Shown one piece after another: positions 44,729 through 53,138 of a DNA stretch of 64,000 nucleotides. Each line of letters starts with the position of its first letter. Position 1 is the stretch's first letter. The notes beneath the pieces are model-generated. The model saw only the letters and a program-made list of their open reading frames with translations, ran no database searches and had not been told where the DNA came from. The translations under genes and the position numbers were made by a program. Source of the stretch: JACCTH01 sp050741915 (GTDB lineage: Bacteria > Actinomycetota > Acidimicrobiia > Spongiisociales > ZC4RG35); contig JBOGEX010000015.1 of the NCBI GenBank assembly GCA_050741915.1, forward strand, positions 1 through 64,000, written 5' to 3'.

Positions 44729-45520
44729 TTAATTGGTGCCCACCCTCAGAACGTACACATCGAGTGGCTCGGTTTTGCCCTTGACTTCGATCCGCCGCTG
44801 TTCGGGTGCTTCCGTTTCGATGGCCGCCTTCTTCCAGGCGGCCTCACCGATGACGATCTCGCCAGCGCCGGCCAGGGCCGAAAGTCGGGCCGTGACGTTG
44901 ACGACATCGCCCATCGCCGTGAAGTCGTTTCGCCCGTCGGGAGTACCGACGGATCCGACAAAGGCGATCCCGGTGTTGACGCCAATTCCGACCGGGAGCC
45001 AGGGTCCGCTTATATCTTGGTGACCGGTTGCAATCAGCAAGTCTCTGGCCGCCCACACCGCCCGACGGGAGTTGCCGGCGCCTAGATACGGCATGAAAAA
45101 GCCGACAACCTCATCGCCGATAAGCCTGTCGATATAAGCGTCGCTTTGCACCAAGACTTGACTGGCGGCACCGAAAAATCGATTCATAGCTGCGGTAAAC
45201 GAGGTAGGACTGATTTTCTCGGCCATGGCCGTGGAGCCCCGCACATCGGCGAAGAAAGAGGTGATTTCGACCTCCACTCCTCCCGGATGTTTGCGAATAA
45301 ACAATTCGCAGTTATTGCAGAAGTTGGGATTCCCTTCTGAGGCCTGGAGGCCCCGCAGCCTCATAACCCACGCCAGCGGACCGCCTATTGGAAGAAGGCA
45401 CTGCTTGCATCGAGGAGAACCCGGTAGGCGCTTGTTACGGCGGCGAACTCGAGCGAGCACGGAGTCGCTTCCGCTCACGATGCCTCTCCACACTTCCTCG
45501 TTGGAAATACCGCCGGGCAT
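44729..45520 (-). CDS. Class III adenylate/guanylate cyclase with zinc-ribbon N-terminus
   Basis: A 263-residue cytoplasmic protein. The N-terminal part has two Cys pairs (CKQC and CNNC, about 30 residues apart) like a zinc ribbon. The cyclase domain (about 85-250) has FFADVRGSTAMAEK and IGDEVVGFF with the two metal Asp, and the transition-state NVTARL with Asn and Arg intact. It should therefore be catalytically competent, unlike the fused cyclase nearby. Whether it makes cAMP or cGMP is not decided. Confidence 0.82.
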   Translation of the reverse strand: MPGGISNEEVWRGIVSGSDSVLARVRRRNKRLPGSPRCKQCLLPIGGPLAWVMRLRGLQASEGNPNFCNNCELFIRKHPGGVEVEITSFFADVRGSTAMAEKISPTSFTAAMNRFFGAASQVLVQSDAYIDRLIGDEVVGFFMPYLGAGNSRRAVWAARDLLIATGHQDISGPWLPVGIGVNTGIAFVGSVGTPDGRNDFTAMGDVVNVTARLSALAGAGEIVIGEAAWKKAAIETEAPEQRRIEVKGKTEPLDVYVLRVGTN

Positions 45521-45615
45521 GTCTGCCTCCGATCGAACGAATCTAGCCCCATGTGTTCCGCGGAGTCACTCTGCGGCCCCCTTCGGAATGCCCGCCGCAG
45601 TATGGTGCGGGGGCG

Positions 45616-46035
45616 GTGGCCCGCTTCCTTGTCGTGGCGTATCAGACGGCCGAGAGCCCGGAACTTTCGGGCGTGCTTCGTCAGGCCGCCACCGCAGACC
45701 CGACGGCCTCGTTCGTACTCCTGGTCCCGGCGACCCCGATCCAACACGTTCGGGGCTGGACCGAGGGCGAGGCAGCGGCCGTCGCGTTGGAAGCCGGAGA
45801 GCGGGCGCGCAAACTGCTCGCGAGTCAGGGAGTAAACCTGGAGGCGGTGCGGGTGGGCGATCAGGATCCGGTCGAGGCCGCCGCCGATGAATGGAACGAG
45901 CACCCCGATTACGACCGGTTGATCCTGTCGACATTTGCCAGGAGAACATCCCGGTGGCTCCGAGGGAACGCCGTTGAGCGGCTCCGAAAGCGCCTCCCGA
46001 TTCCGGTGACTCACGTGGTCTCGGCCCAGCACTGA
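45616..46035 (+). CDS. Universal-stress-like hypothetical protein
   Basis: A 139-residue alpha/beta protein starting at GTG 45616 (VARFLVVAYQTAESPEL). Motifs FVLLVPATPIQHVRGWTEGEA and DRLILSTFARRTSRWLR resemble a family of small nucleotide-binding-like proteins related to universal stress proteins in Actinobacteria. No clear ATP motif is visible. The start is uncertain because upstream codons stay open. Confidence 0.6.
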   Translation: MARFLVVAYQTAESPELSGVLRQAATADPTASFVLLVPATPIQHVRGWTEGEAAAVALEAGERARKLLASQGVNLEAVRVGDQDPVEAAADEWNEHPDYDRLILSTFARRTSRWLRGNAVERLRKRLPIPVTHVVSAQH

Positions 46036-46067
46036 CGCCCGGTTCCGATCTGAATCTACGTAGAGCG

Positions 46068-46419
46068 TTGCAAACCTTTCTATTCACCGATATCGAGGAA
46101 AGCACTCGGCTCTGGGAGGAGCATCCCGACGAGATGGCCGCCGCTCTCGCCCGTCATGACCCCATCCTCACGGCAGCGATCACCGAAGAACGGGGCCAGG
46201 TGATCAAGGCGACCGGCGATTGGATCCTCGCCCGCTTCGACTCGGCGAAGGCAACACCTGATCGAACTGAGGGCACTCTGCCGATTGGTCGAGTTGCGAC
46301 GGAAGATCGGATGGTCGCCAGACGGATCTGATGATCTCGCCAATCTGTACGCCAACTTTAGCGAGGGTTTTCGCCGCAACCGACTGATGCAGGCCAAAGA
46401 GCTTCTGAGCACCTCCTGA
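46068..46419 (+). pseudogene. Cyclase-TPR protein with large internal deletion
   Basis: The N-terminal piece FLFTDIEESTRLWEEHPDEM and IKATGDWILARFDSA is the first third of a class III cyclase domain. Within about 30 codons, in another frame, the text becomes LRALCRLVELRRKIG, SDDLANLYANFSEGF and KELLSTS-stop, the usual C-terminus of large cyclase/ATPase/TPR proteins of this family. Everything between is gone. It is a deletion relic, the third cyclase sequence within about 4 kb. Confidence 0.6.
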
Positions 46420-47466
46420 GAATTCCGATCAGACCGGCTCTCGTCACTTCTTTTGTCGCCTTGGCGGTGACGAGTTGTTCTCCTGCTCCCGTTGCCGACA
46501 CGATCTCAACCAGCGCCACCACCGCCGCCCCTCCTTCGGTAGAGACGATCGATTTAGCCGAGGCCGGTTCCATCCGGGTGGTGGCCGGGGCGGACGGTTA
46601 GGTTTGGGTGGCTTGGACCGAGGGTTCTGAGTTATTGGTGGCGTCGGTCGATCCCGGGAATGCTGTTGCCGGCTCTCCGGTGGTAGGAGCTCGGAGGTGA
46701 TCAGCGGAGAGGGCCCGCTCCGAGGACCGCGCTGGTGCAGATGATCGTCACCACCGAAGGTCAACCAGTGGCTTCCTGGCTCGAAAACAGCACGCTGTCG
46801 GTGGCGGCCGGTGAGCCCCTGGTCGAGCAGGAATCGGTGGATGATCTCACCTGCGACTGCTGTCATCCCGTTCCCATCCAGCTCGGTGACGATGTCGGGA
46901 TCGGCTACCGGGACCTAGAGCATTCGAGCGACGGGGTGGTACGGGACATCGCATTCATCGGTGGCTCTTTGGCTGGGGAATCGTTCACGGCCCCGTTACT
47001 GGTAGCCGACGAGCATTGGTATCTCGACGCCTGCCCGTTATCGGGACCGACCCTGGCGATGAGTGGTGATGATCTCCTGATCTCGTGGATGGATGCGAGA
47101 CAGTCGCTTCATCCTGATCAAACTCGAGCAGCATCTGGTTCGATTCGAGCGGGGATGGGGGGAGACCTTCGGAACCGACATTCGGCTGACCAGCGATGAC
47201 GCCATTTATCGCACGCCGACGATTGGCCGTCGAGGCGAATGGAACGGTGCATATCGTTTGGGAGCGACGAACGCCGGAGGAGGCCACGCTCGAATACAAG
47301 ATCTCTCGGATGCCGGCCGGACCTTCGCGGAGCCGATGAGGTGGAAGGTGACGAGGAATCAGGGGTGCCACGGGAGGCCACCCTCATCACCGTCCGGGAT
47401 CACATGCTGGGGTCATGGGCGGTTGGCGAAGGAGGCCACATCGGGATCTGGCCGCTGACAGATTGA
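46416..47466 (+). pseudogene. Lipoprotein with BNR/sialidase-like repeats, multiply disrupted
   Basis: The start of the frame looks like a lipoprotein signal (LVTSFVALAVTSC) followed by a Thr/Ser-rich linker. It meets a stop at about 46600. Downstream frames hold sialidase-like propeller pieces (DDLTCDCCHPVPI, VGIGYRDLEHSSDG, LISWMDARQS) and end WAVGEGGHIGIWPLTD. At least two more frame changes separate these parts. Intact relatives are exported propeller proteins of unknown substrate. Confidence 0.55.
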
Positions 47467-47552
47467 AGTCATGAAGAATCGGTTCCCCACCGAGGGGACC
47501 TCAGATGGCTGCTGGTGATCGCGGCGCCTGGAGGTCGTTCAGCTAGCCGCCA

Positions 47553-48293
47553 CTAGAGCCGGGCGAGATCGTCTTCGATCTTCTGCAGTTCCGCCTGCAC
47601 GAGCTCCGCCCGTTTGCGTGCCGCCTCGGCGGATAGCGCCACTTTGCGGGCAGCGGCTTCGGAGGCCCGGGCCTCCTTCTCCAGAGCGCGAGCTTCGGCC
47701 GCCGCCACCTTGAGCTTTTCCCGCGTCTCCTTCTGCTTTTCGAGCAACAGAGTGCGTTTGCGATTCGGCTGCTTGGTGGCGGCCTTCGATCCCATGGCTG
47801 GGGCCGGAGCTTGAAAGCTGGCGAAGGCTTCGAAGCCAGCGGGCTCGAGGTCCTCGGCCAGGCGTCCCTCTCTGAGCCGGGCCCGGCCCTCCGCCGTGGA
47901 AGCGACCCGCAGGGTCTGGTCGATGCGATCGAGGACGGCGGCGGAGGCCGAGGGCAGAACCTCCTTGGCCGCCGCCCGCAGCATGCGGACGGCCGCCCCC
48001 TCTTCCTTCCGTGCTTTCTCGAAATCGGCCGGCTTTCCCGAGAGCACCGCCAGTTGCGCTTCTTCGAGGGCCTCGCCGGCTTTGAGCAACCGGGCGAGAT
48101 CGACTTCCCGAGTACGGCCGAGTTGGTTTACCGCCCAGGCGGAGATCGACGGCTTCTTCAGCTGCTTGGTTCTGATCGCCGCCCCTTTGTTGCCCTCTGC
48201 CTCAAGTCGGGCGGCGAGGTCGTTGCGGGCGGCGGTGAATTGATCGAGAGGAGTTGCGTAGAGGGCAGCCAGCTCGGCTTCTTCATTGATCAT
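47553..48293 (-). CDS. Coiled-coil hypothetical protein
   Basis: A 246-residue, Ala-, Glu- and Arg-rich protein. The N-terminal half has a recognisable actinobacterial motif (FTAARNDLAARLEAEG, PSISAWAVNQLGR); the C-terminal third is a long coiled coil (EKQKETREKLKVAAAEARAL onward). No signal or membrane segment is seen. Function is unknown. Confidence 0.7.
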   Translation of the reverse strand: MINEEAELAALYATPLDQFTAARNDLAARLEAEGNKGAAIRTKQLKKPSISAWAVNQLGRTREVDLARLLKAGEALEEAQLAVLSGKPADFEKARKEEGAAVRMLRAAAKEVLPSASAAVLDRIDQTLRVASTAEGRARLREGRLAEDLEPAGFEAFASFQAPAPAMGSKAATKQPNRKRTLLLEKQKETREKLKVAAAEARALEKEARASEAAARKVALSAEAARKRAELVQAELQKIEDDLARL

Positions 48294-48384
48294 CTCAGGG
48301 CGTAAGACTTACACGTTCTGATCGGTTGGCGCCATAGCCAAGAATCTCCGCCCAGAACAAGTAGGAGCTTGGGATCTATGGTCT

Positions 48385-49182
48385 TCACTGGATGGAGCGA
48401 AACAGCTCCCGTACCTGCGGAAGAAGCACGTCAGCCACCCGCTCGGCAGAAAAGTGAGTGTGGCCGGGCAGCGACAGAAAGCGAGCCCCGGGAATCTCGG
48501 CGGCAGCCCGAGCGGCGTTATCCTGCATCTCGTCCTCGGAGCCGGCATAAATGAGGCAGGGGATGTCCCATTTCGTCAAGTCGTCGGAGATGGATCCTTC
48601 CAGAAACACCGACTGGAATTCCGCCTCGAGAGCGAGAGGATCGTTGTCCAGCATCCAGGTTCGGCCCGGCTCGGGAAACCTTTGGCCGATGGCCGCTTCC
48701 CACGTCTCCGCGAAAGCGGCCATGCCGCGGCGACTACCGGCGGCGACCGTCGCGGCCACCGCGGTGAGCATCGGCCCGTCGACCGGCCACTGATACGGCT
48801 GGTTCCCGCAGAGGACCAGGGAGAGAAATCGCTTCCGGGCATGTTCGCCCAGAGCGAAGCCGAGCCGCGCTCCCCAGGAGAATCCGAGGTAATGAGACTT
48901 CTCTATCCCGAGCGCGTCGAGGACGGCGGTGGCGTCGGCGACTCTGGTTTCGATTGCATACGAGTTCATATCGTGGGGCTTGTCGCTCCGACCCTGGCCG
49001 CGATGGTCTGCATAGATCAGGCGGAATTCCTCGGCCAGGGCTTGGCAGAGCGGTGAGGTTTTGGCGTATTCGATGGGGTCGGTGAATCCGGGATAGACGA
49101 GCACAGGAAGCCCAGGCCCACCCGAGTCGTCGAAAGCCGTCCGAATCCCATCGACCGGGTTGACGGCGAAACCGATCGTCAA
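48385..49182 (-). CDS. Alpha/beta-fold hydrolase
   Basis: A 265-residue soluble hydrolase. Motifs are VLVYPGFTDP (oxyanion region), YLGFSWGARLGFA with nucleophile Ser, an acidic residue in YAGSEDEMQ, and LPGHTHFSAERV with the catalytic His. The TTG start at 49180-49182 overlaps the DUF5990 stop, so it may be co-translated. Esterase, lactonase and C-C hydrolase roles are all possible. Confidence 0.8.
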   Translation of the reverse strand: MTIGFAVNPVDGIRTAFDDSGGPGLPVLVYPGFTDPIEYAKTSPLCQALAEEFRLIYADHRGQGRSDKPHDMNSYAIETRVADATAVLDALGIEKSHYLGFSWGARLGFALGEHARKRFLSLVLCGNQPYQWPVDGPMLTAVAATVAAGSRRGMAAFAETWEAAIGQRFPEPGRTWMLDNDPLALEAEFQSVFLEGSISDDLTKWDIPCLIYAGSEDEMQDNAARAAAEIPGARFLSLPGHTHFSAERVADVLLPQVRELFRSIQ

Positions 49183-49664
49183 GGTTCAACCGACCATTTG
49201 ATGAGCGGCGGTCGCACGGTCGCACAGCGGGGCCAACCCTGCTCGTCGGTAAGGCCGAGGCGGCCCACCAGCCTTCGTCCCGGTTTCATTGCCTCCTCGA
49301 AGAGCGAGCGCTCCATCTCATAGAGCCTGAACTTGGCGGCCCGGAACAGCTGCCAGCTTCCGTCCTCGGCCTCCCGTATCCAGATGAGGCCCAGGTGCCG
49401 TTCGTCGCGCGGCCCGGCGACGAAGGGTCCGCCGAAATCGAGATTCCCGTCCTCGTCCATCTTGACCGCGACATCGACAGCCCAGCGTGCGACCTCGGCA
49501 TCGCCGGTGACGGGTTCAAATGCCTCCCGGTGGCGAGCAATGCCGACGTGAATGTTCTCGTACCAGATGCCGTCGGGGTCGGGGCCACAACGACGACCGG
49601 GGAGGTCGGTGCCTTCGATTTCAACCCGGATCGTGCCCAGCGGTCGGGCAGGTCGACGGGCCAG
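49179..49664 (-). CDS. DUF5990-like protein, start codon unclear
   Basis: The frame reads VEIEGTDLPGRRCGPD, IHVGIARHREAFEPV, FGGPFVAGPRDERHLGLIW and GRRLVGRLGLTD, a full-length match to the DUF5990 pattern. It begins immediately after, and in the same frame as, the stop of the DUF1801 gene. No ATG, GTG or TTG precedes the first conserved residues; only CTG codons at 49662-49664 and 49638-49640 are available, the former with an AAGGA about 10 bases upstream. A non-standard CTG start, or an altered base, is implied. Function is unknown. Confidence 0.6.
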   Translation of the reverse strand: MARRPARPLGTIRVEIEGTDLPGRRCGPDPDGIWYENIHVGIARHREAFEPVTGDAEVARWAVDVAVKMDEDGNLDFGGPFVAGPRDERHLGLIWIREAEDGSWQLFRAAKFRLYEMERSLFEEAMKPGRRLVGRLGLTDEQGWPRCATVRPPLIKWSVEP

Positions 49665-49667
49665 GCT

Positions 49668-50024
49668 CTAACCGTCCTTCCATTTGCACCAGGCTCGCAA
49701 GACCGAGGTCAGTTCCGAAACCCGTTTCTTGACATCGGAAGCATCGTCAAAGCGCATGACCCGGGCGGTATCGCCCTCGCCTTCCAGCGCCTTGTGCGTA
49801 CCGGGGATGTGGGCGCCGGTATGGAAGAGGAGGCTGACGAATTTCTTGGCCGGGTTGAAGCTGAAGATGTTCCCCTTGTACTCGAAGGTGGGAGTGCTCC
49901 ATTTGATCGTCTCGGTGATGCGGTGGTCGGCCTGCAGAGTTAGGTCGCGCACCGCCTGCATGGCCTCTTGCAACGGGTGCTGCTTCTTTTCGAACCAGGC
50001 GTCTACTGCGGAGTTCCTGTACAT
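49668..50024 (-). CDS. DUF1801-domain protein
   Basis: A 118-residue protein starting at ATG 50024 (MYRNSAVDAWFEKKQHPL). The core IKWSTPTFEYKGNIFSFNP and VSLLFHTGAHIP is the DUF1801/YdhG fold. Relatives are small stress- or metal-related proteins with no defined enzyme activity. A TTG further upstream (50084) is also open. The same-frame DUF5990 gene follows directly. Confidence 0.78.
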   Translation of the reverse strand: MYRNSAVDAWFEKKQHPLQEAMQAVRDLTLQADHRITETIKWSTPTFEYKGNIFSFNPAKKFVSLLFHTGAHIPGTHKALEGEGDTARVMRFDDASDVKKRVSELTSVLRAWCKWKDG

Positions 50025-50125
50025 CGCCGGATACGGTATCGAATCGAAGTGGCCCTGATCGTCACGCCGAAATTTGGCGGACAAGAATCACATCAGACGA
50101 AATCTGGCGCATCGGTATCAGAAGC

Positions 50126-50177
50126 TGATGCGAGCGCGCCAAATTTGTCCAGGAGTGATGCCAGCGCGCCAAATTTG
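50126..50177. repeat. Two 22-bp direct repeats with inverted-repeat flank
   Basis: TGATGCGAGCGCGCCAAATT-TG and a copy differing at one base occur 30 bp apart. A related inverted copy (CGCCGAAATTTGGCGG) lies at about 50075-50090. They sit in the spacer between the DUF1801 start and the YCII gene. They could be operator iterons or a mobile-element trace; no transposase is nearby. Confidence 0.5.
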
Positions 50178-50244
50178 ATGGATCAGAAAGGGGCAAGGCG
50201 AGCCGAGGAGCCTACGGGATGCGCTCGGGCAGTGCCGCCGAGTG

Positions 50245-50580
50245 TTACATGCCCGGCAGATCGAGTGATTCGTAGACCTCGATCGAAGCGCCTGGCATCA
50301 GAAGATGCGGATGGCCCTTGAGAAGCCCCAAGGCCTTGTCCATGTCGGATGCCTGCAGGATGGAGTAGCCGGCGATGTCGGTCCCGGCCTCGGAGGCACC
50401 TTGGGCAGTGACCTTGCGCCCATTTCCAACCGGCAGCCCCAAGTCAACCATGCCATCGCCGACTTGCGCCGACCAGTCATTCCAGGCCTTCATCACTTCG
50501 GCGGCCATGGCGGGATCGTTGTTCTCCATCTGGGTACTCGCCGATACCGGAGCGGCATAGAGGACGACATACTTGGGCAT
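50245..50580 (-). CDS. YCII-related domain protein
   Basis: A 111-residue dimeric alpha/beta-barrel-like protein. MPKYVVLYAAPVSAS begins the first strand, and the YCII/DGPF pattern continues with GTDIAGYSILQASDMDKALGLL and HPHLLMPGASIEVYE. Proteins of this kind are often encoded with ArsR or sigma-factor regulators, and an ArsR gene is divergent here. Function is unknown. Confidence 0.75.
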   Translation of the reverse strand: MPKYVVLYAAPVSASTQMENNDPAMAAEVMKAWNDWSAQVGDGMVDLGLPVGNGRKVTAQGASEAGTDIAGYSILQASDMDKALGLLKGHPHLLMPGASIEVYESLDLPGM

Positions 50581-50639
50581 AACGTTCCTTTCTCCTCGAC
50601 GTCTTGTAAGCTTTTGCTTACGTTAGTGGACGCTATCAG

Positions 50640-50972
50640 GTGACTATCCCGGATGTCGACTCAACATTTCGTGCCCTGGCCGATCCCACCCGGCGCCGAA
50701 TCATCCAGCTCGTGGCCGGGCGCTCCCTGAGCGCTGGCGAGATCGCGACCCACTTTCAAGCGACGAGGCCCGCCATATCCCAGCATCTCGGGATCTTGCG
50801 GTCGGCGGGGTTGGTGTCGGAAAAGAGGGATGGTGCCCGCCGGCTTTATCGGGCCGAGCCGAGGACAGTGGCCGCCGCCATCGAACACCTGCAGTCGTTC
50901 TGGCCCCAGCGCTTGCACGCCCTCAAGGTCGAGGCCGAACGAAAGGAGCGTCGCCGTCGTGACCAGCCCTAA
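50640..50972 (+). CDS. ArsR-family winged-helix repressor
   Basis: A 110-residue ArsR-type regulator (FRALADPTRRRIIQLVAGR; recognition helix region ATRPAISQHLGILRSAGLV; KRDGARRLYRAEP wing). The Cys metal ligands of classic ArsR/SmtB are absent, so it probably does not sense metal through them. GTG 50640 is the start. It overlaps the next gene, an SRPBCC protein, a common autoregulated pair. Confidence 0.83.
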   Translation: MTIPDVDSTFRALADPTRRRIIQLVAGRSLSAGEIATHFQATRPAISQHLGILRSAGLVSEKRDGARRLYRAEPRTVAAAIEHLQSFWPQRLHALKVEAERKERRRRDQP

Positions 50973-51435
50973 CGACTCGACCTGGGTAAGCGAGGAACTG
51001 CTCATCGCCGCCGCCCGGGAGACCGTATTCGAGTTCTTTGTCGATCCCACGTTGATGCGGACCTGGATGGGAGAACATGTGGTACTCGATCCCCGGCCGG
51101 GCGGGACTTTCGCGGTCGATATCGGACCGAACCGAGCCCGCGGCTCTTACGTCGAGGTGGTGGCGCCGGAGCGAGTGGTCTTCACATGGGGCTGGGAGGA
51201 ATCGGAGGGCGTCCCCCCTGGGAGCAGCACCGTCACATTCACCTTCGAGTCGGTTGGTGACGGCACCTTGTTGCGAATGGTGCACGAGGGCCTGTCCGCT
51301 GAGGAAGCGGCCCGTCATCGCCATGGCTGGGCTCACTATTTGAGCCGGCTGACCGTGGCCGCGCCAGGCGGCGAACCCGGCCCCGACCCCCATGGCGAGG
51401 GCAGCGAGATCCCACTCCACGAGTCACAATCGTGA
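50959..51435 (+). CDS. SRPBCC (AHSA1-type) domain protein
   Basis: A 158-residue protein with a START-like hydrophobic-pocket fold (ETVFEFFVDPTLMRTWMG, LDPRPGGTFAVDI, VVFTWGWEESEG, LLRMVHEGL). It starts with GTG inside the end of the arsR gene and has a Gly/Pro-rich tail. The ArsR-SRPBCC pairing suggests ligand-responsive regulation; the ligand is unknown. Confidence 0.8.
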   Translation: MTSPNDSTWVSEELLIAAARETVFEFFVDPTLMRTWMGEHVVLDPRPGGTFAVDIGPNRARGSYVEVVAPERVVFTWGWEESEGVPPGSSTVTFTFESVGDGTLLRMVHEGLSAEEAARHRHGWAHYLSRLTVAAPGGEPGPDPHGEGSEIPLHESQS

Positions 51436-51438
51436 GCC

Positions 51439-51855
51439 ATGGTCTGGGTGTGTCCGGAGTGCGGCCGATCCTTTCGGAGAAGCGGGCAACCGCATGAGTG
51501 TGCCCCGGCCCTCGACGTCGAGGAGTACTTCGCCACCGGCCCTCCGTGGGAGCGACCGATCTTCGAAGCTGTGCTTGCTCATCTCCAAACCCTCGGCCCG
51601 ATGACAGTGGAGCCGGTGTCGGTCGGGATCTTTATCAAGTCGAATGGGAGCTTTGTCGAGCTGCGACCCAAGTCGAAGTGGGTCACGATCTCGTTTCCAT
51701 TGGGCCGCCGCCTCAGTCACTCCCGGATGTCGCGGAAGCCGATTGGGAGCGGCTCCAAGATCTTTCACTTCGTCAACCTGACCTCGGCGAGTGAGGTAGA
51801 TGCCGAGGTGCAGGAATGGCTAACCGAATCCTTCGATCAATTCGGTCGGGGTTAG
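51439..51855 (+). CDS. DUF5655-type protein with N-terminal zinc ribbon
   Basis: A 138-residue protein. The N-terminus WVCPECGRSFRRSGQPHEC is a zinc-ribbon-like Cys/His cluster. The rest (GPMTVEPVSVGIFIKSN, ELRPKSKWVTISFPL, KIFHFVNLTSASEV) matches DUF5655, a relative of the DUF1801 group. It starts three bases after the SRPBCC stop, so it belongs to the same transcript. Function is unknown. Confidence 0.72.
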   Translation: MVWVCPECGRSFRRSGQPHECAPALDVEEYFATGPPWERPIFEAVLAHLQTLGPMTVEPVSVGIFIKSNGSFVELRPKSKWVTISFPLGRRLSHSRMSRKPIGSGSKIFHFVNLTSASEVDAEVQEWLTESFDQFGRG

Positions 51856-51871
51856 GAAGGACGGAGAGACG

Positions 51872-52261
51872 ATGGCGAAAGGGACCAAGGAAGACCCGTG
51901 GGTGCTGAAGACCCCGCCGGGTACGTCGGAGTATCAGATGTACCGGGACGAGTCGACCGATCCTCCGTCGCTGGTCTGCCAGGTGGGGTCGACCCAGCTT
52001 CGGTATGACCTGCGAGCGATCGACGAGGCGGCCATGTTGAAGAAACACGGCGACTGGATGGACCTCGGGGCAGCCGATGAGCAAAAGGAGGGAACCGTCG
52101 AAGCGTGGGGGCGCTCGCCCTCCAACCCCCGTCGGGGCTGGTATGGGTTGAAGAAGGGTTATCGAGGAAGGTTCGGGATGTACATGCCACCGCTGCTCGA
52201 AGAGCTGGGCTTAGCCGAGCTCACTCACGATGCCCGCAACAACCGGATGCGGGCCAAGTAA
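51872..52261 (+). CDS. Conserved small hypothetical protein
   Basis: A 129-residue protein starting MAKGTKEDPWVLKTPPGTSE. It is rich in charged and Gly residues (WYGLKKGYRGRFGMYMPPLLEEL at the C-terminal half). I recall similar small actinobacterial proteins, but I cannot name a characterised family. It has a good AAGGA(C)GGAGAG site and follows DUF5655 by 16 bp. Confidence 0.65.
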   Translation: MAKGTKEDPWVLKTPPGTSEYQMYRDESTDPPSLVCQVGSTQLRYDLRAIDEAAMLKKHGDWMDLGAADEQKEGTVEAWGRSPSNPRRGWYGLKKGYRGRFGMYMPPLLEELGLAELTHDARNNRMRAK

Positions 52262-52268
52262 GTCTGTT

Positions 52269-52318
52269 TCTCCCCCGCAGGGGGAGTACCGCCGCAGGCG
52301 GGGAGGGAGGAGCCGCCT
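52269..52318. repeat. Palindromic GC-rich repeat unit (REP-like)
   Basis: CTCCCCC-GCA-GGGGGAG followed by CCGCC-GCA-GGCGG and a GGGAGGGAGGAG tract forms two adjacent hairpins. Such units recur between genes in many actinobacterial genomes. Here it lies between a rightward gene and the leftward isocitrate-lyase-like gene and may end transcription. Confidence 0.5.
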
Positions 52319-52349
52319 GTTTCTCCTCCTACGGTGACTTTGGCACTGA

Positions 52350-53102
52350 TCATCTGCGCAGAACAGCGGGCGAGCCATCGAGCAGGTCGTCGATCGCTTC
52401 CTCGACCGCTCCGATGGCGATGCGGCAAAGCCCGCCTCCGGTCGAAACCCTCCGGACCCCCAGGCTGGCCAGCTCGGCGACGGAAGGTCCGTTTGAGCGA
52501 GAGAGAACGTTCACCGGCGCTCGCACCTCGTTGACGACCCGGGCGATCTCGCTGCGATCGGTCAAGCCGGGGGCGTAGGAGACCTCAGCGCCTGCCGCGA
52601 CATACGCCTGAAGACGGGCAATCGTGTCATCGAGATCGGTAACTCCGTACCACTGATTCTCGGCCCGGGCCGTAAGTACCAGGCCAGTTTCTTTGGCGGC
52701 CTCGGCAGCAATCGCAACGGCTTCGGTGGCGCGATCGATCGGGTCGATCGTTCCCGCCCCAGGGTTGGAATCCTCGATCGAGCAGCCGGCCGCTCCCGCC
52801 TCGGCCAGCAACCGAACGGTGGCAGCGATGCCGCCCTCGTCGTTCGGAAAGAGGCGTTCTCCATCGACATTGATCGGCACGTCGACCGCGTTGACGATCT
52901 GGGCGGTATGGGCCACCAACTCGTTCCGCGTAACCTGGTAATCGGCTCGACCGAGGCTAAAGGCCAAGCCCCAACTGGTAGTGGCCAACGCCGGGAAGCC
53001 CCGAGCCTTGAGCAACTTGGCGGTGCCAACATCCCAGGGATTGGGCATGACAAACAGGCCGCGTTGATGAAGTTCTCGGAAGCGATCGGAATGCGACGTC
53101 AT
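52350..53102 (-). CDS. Isocitrate lyase / PEP mutase family protein
   Basis: A 250-residue TIM-barrel protein of the ICL/PEPM superfamily. FVMPNPWDVGTAKLL, TTSWGLAFSLG, DVPINVDGERLF (Asp and Glu metal ligands), GCSIEDSNPG and LVLTARAENQ are present. The loop Cys of true isocitrate lyases is not seen, so a lyase or phosphonomutase of unknown substrate is more likely. ATG 53102 fits the family; the longer frame upstream is not conserved. Confidence 0.8.
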   Translation of the reverse strand: MTSHSDRFRELHQRGLFVMPNPWDVGTAKLLKARGFPALATTSWGLAFSLGRADYQVTRNELVAHTAQIVNAVDVPINVDGERLFPNDEGGIAATVRLLAEAGAAGCSIEDSNPGAGTIDPIDRATEAVAIAAEAAKETGLVLTARAENQWYGVTDLDDTIARLQAYVAAGAEVSYAPGLTDRSEIARVVNEVRAPVNVLSRSNGPSVAELASLGVRRVSTGGGLCRIAIGAVEEAIDDLLDGSPAVLRR

Positions 53103-53138
53103 CTCAGGAAGATACCCAGCCCTTGGTATGGTCGCCTG

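Noticed and set aside
50069..50177. CRISPR array
   Set aside because: There are only two near-identical 22-bp copies with an 8-bp spacer, far too short and few, and no cas genes are present.
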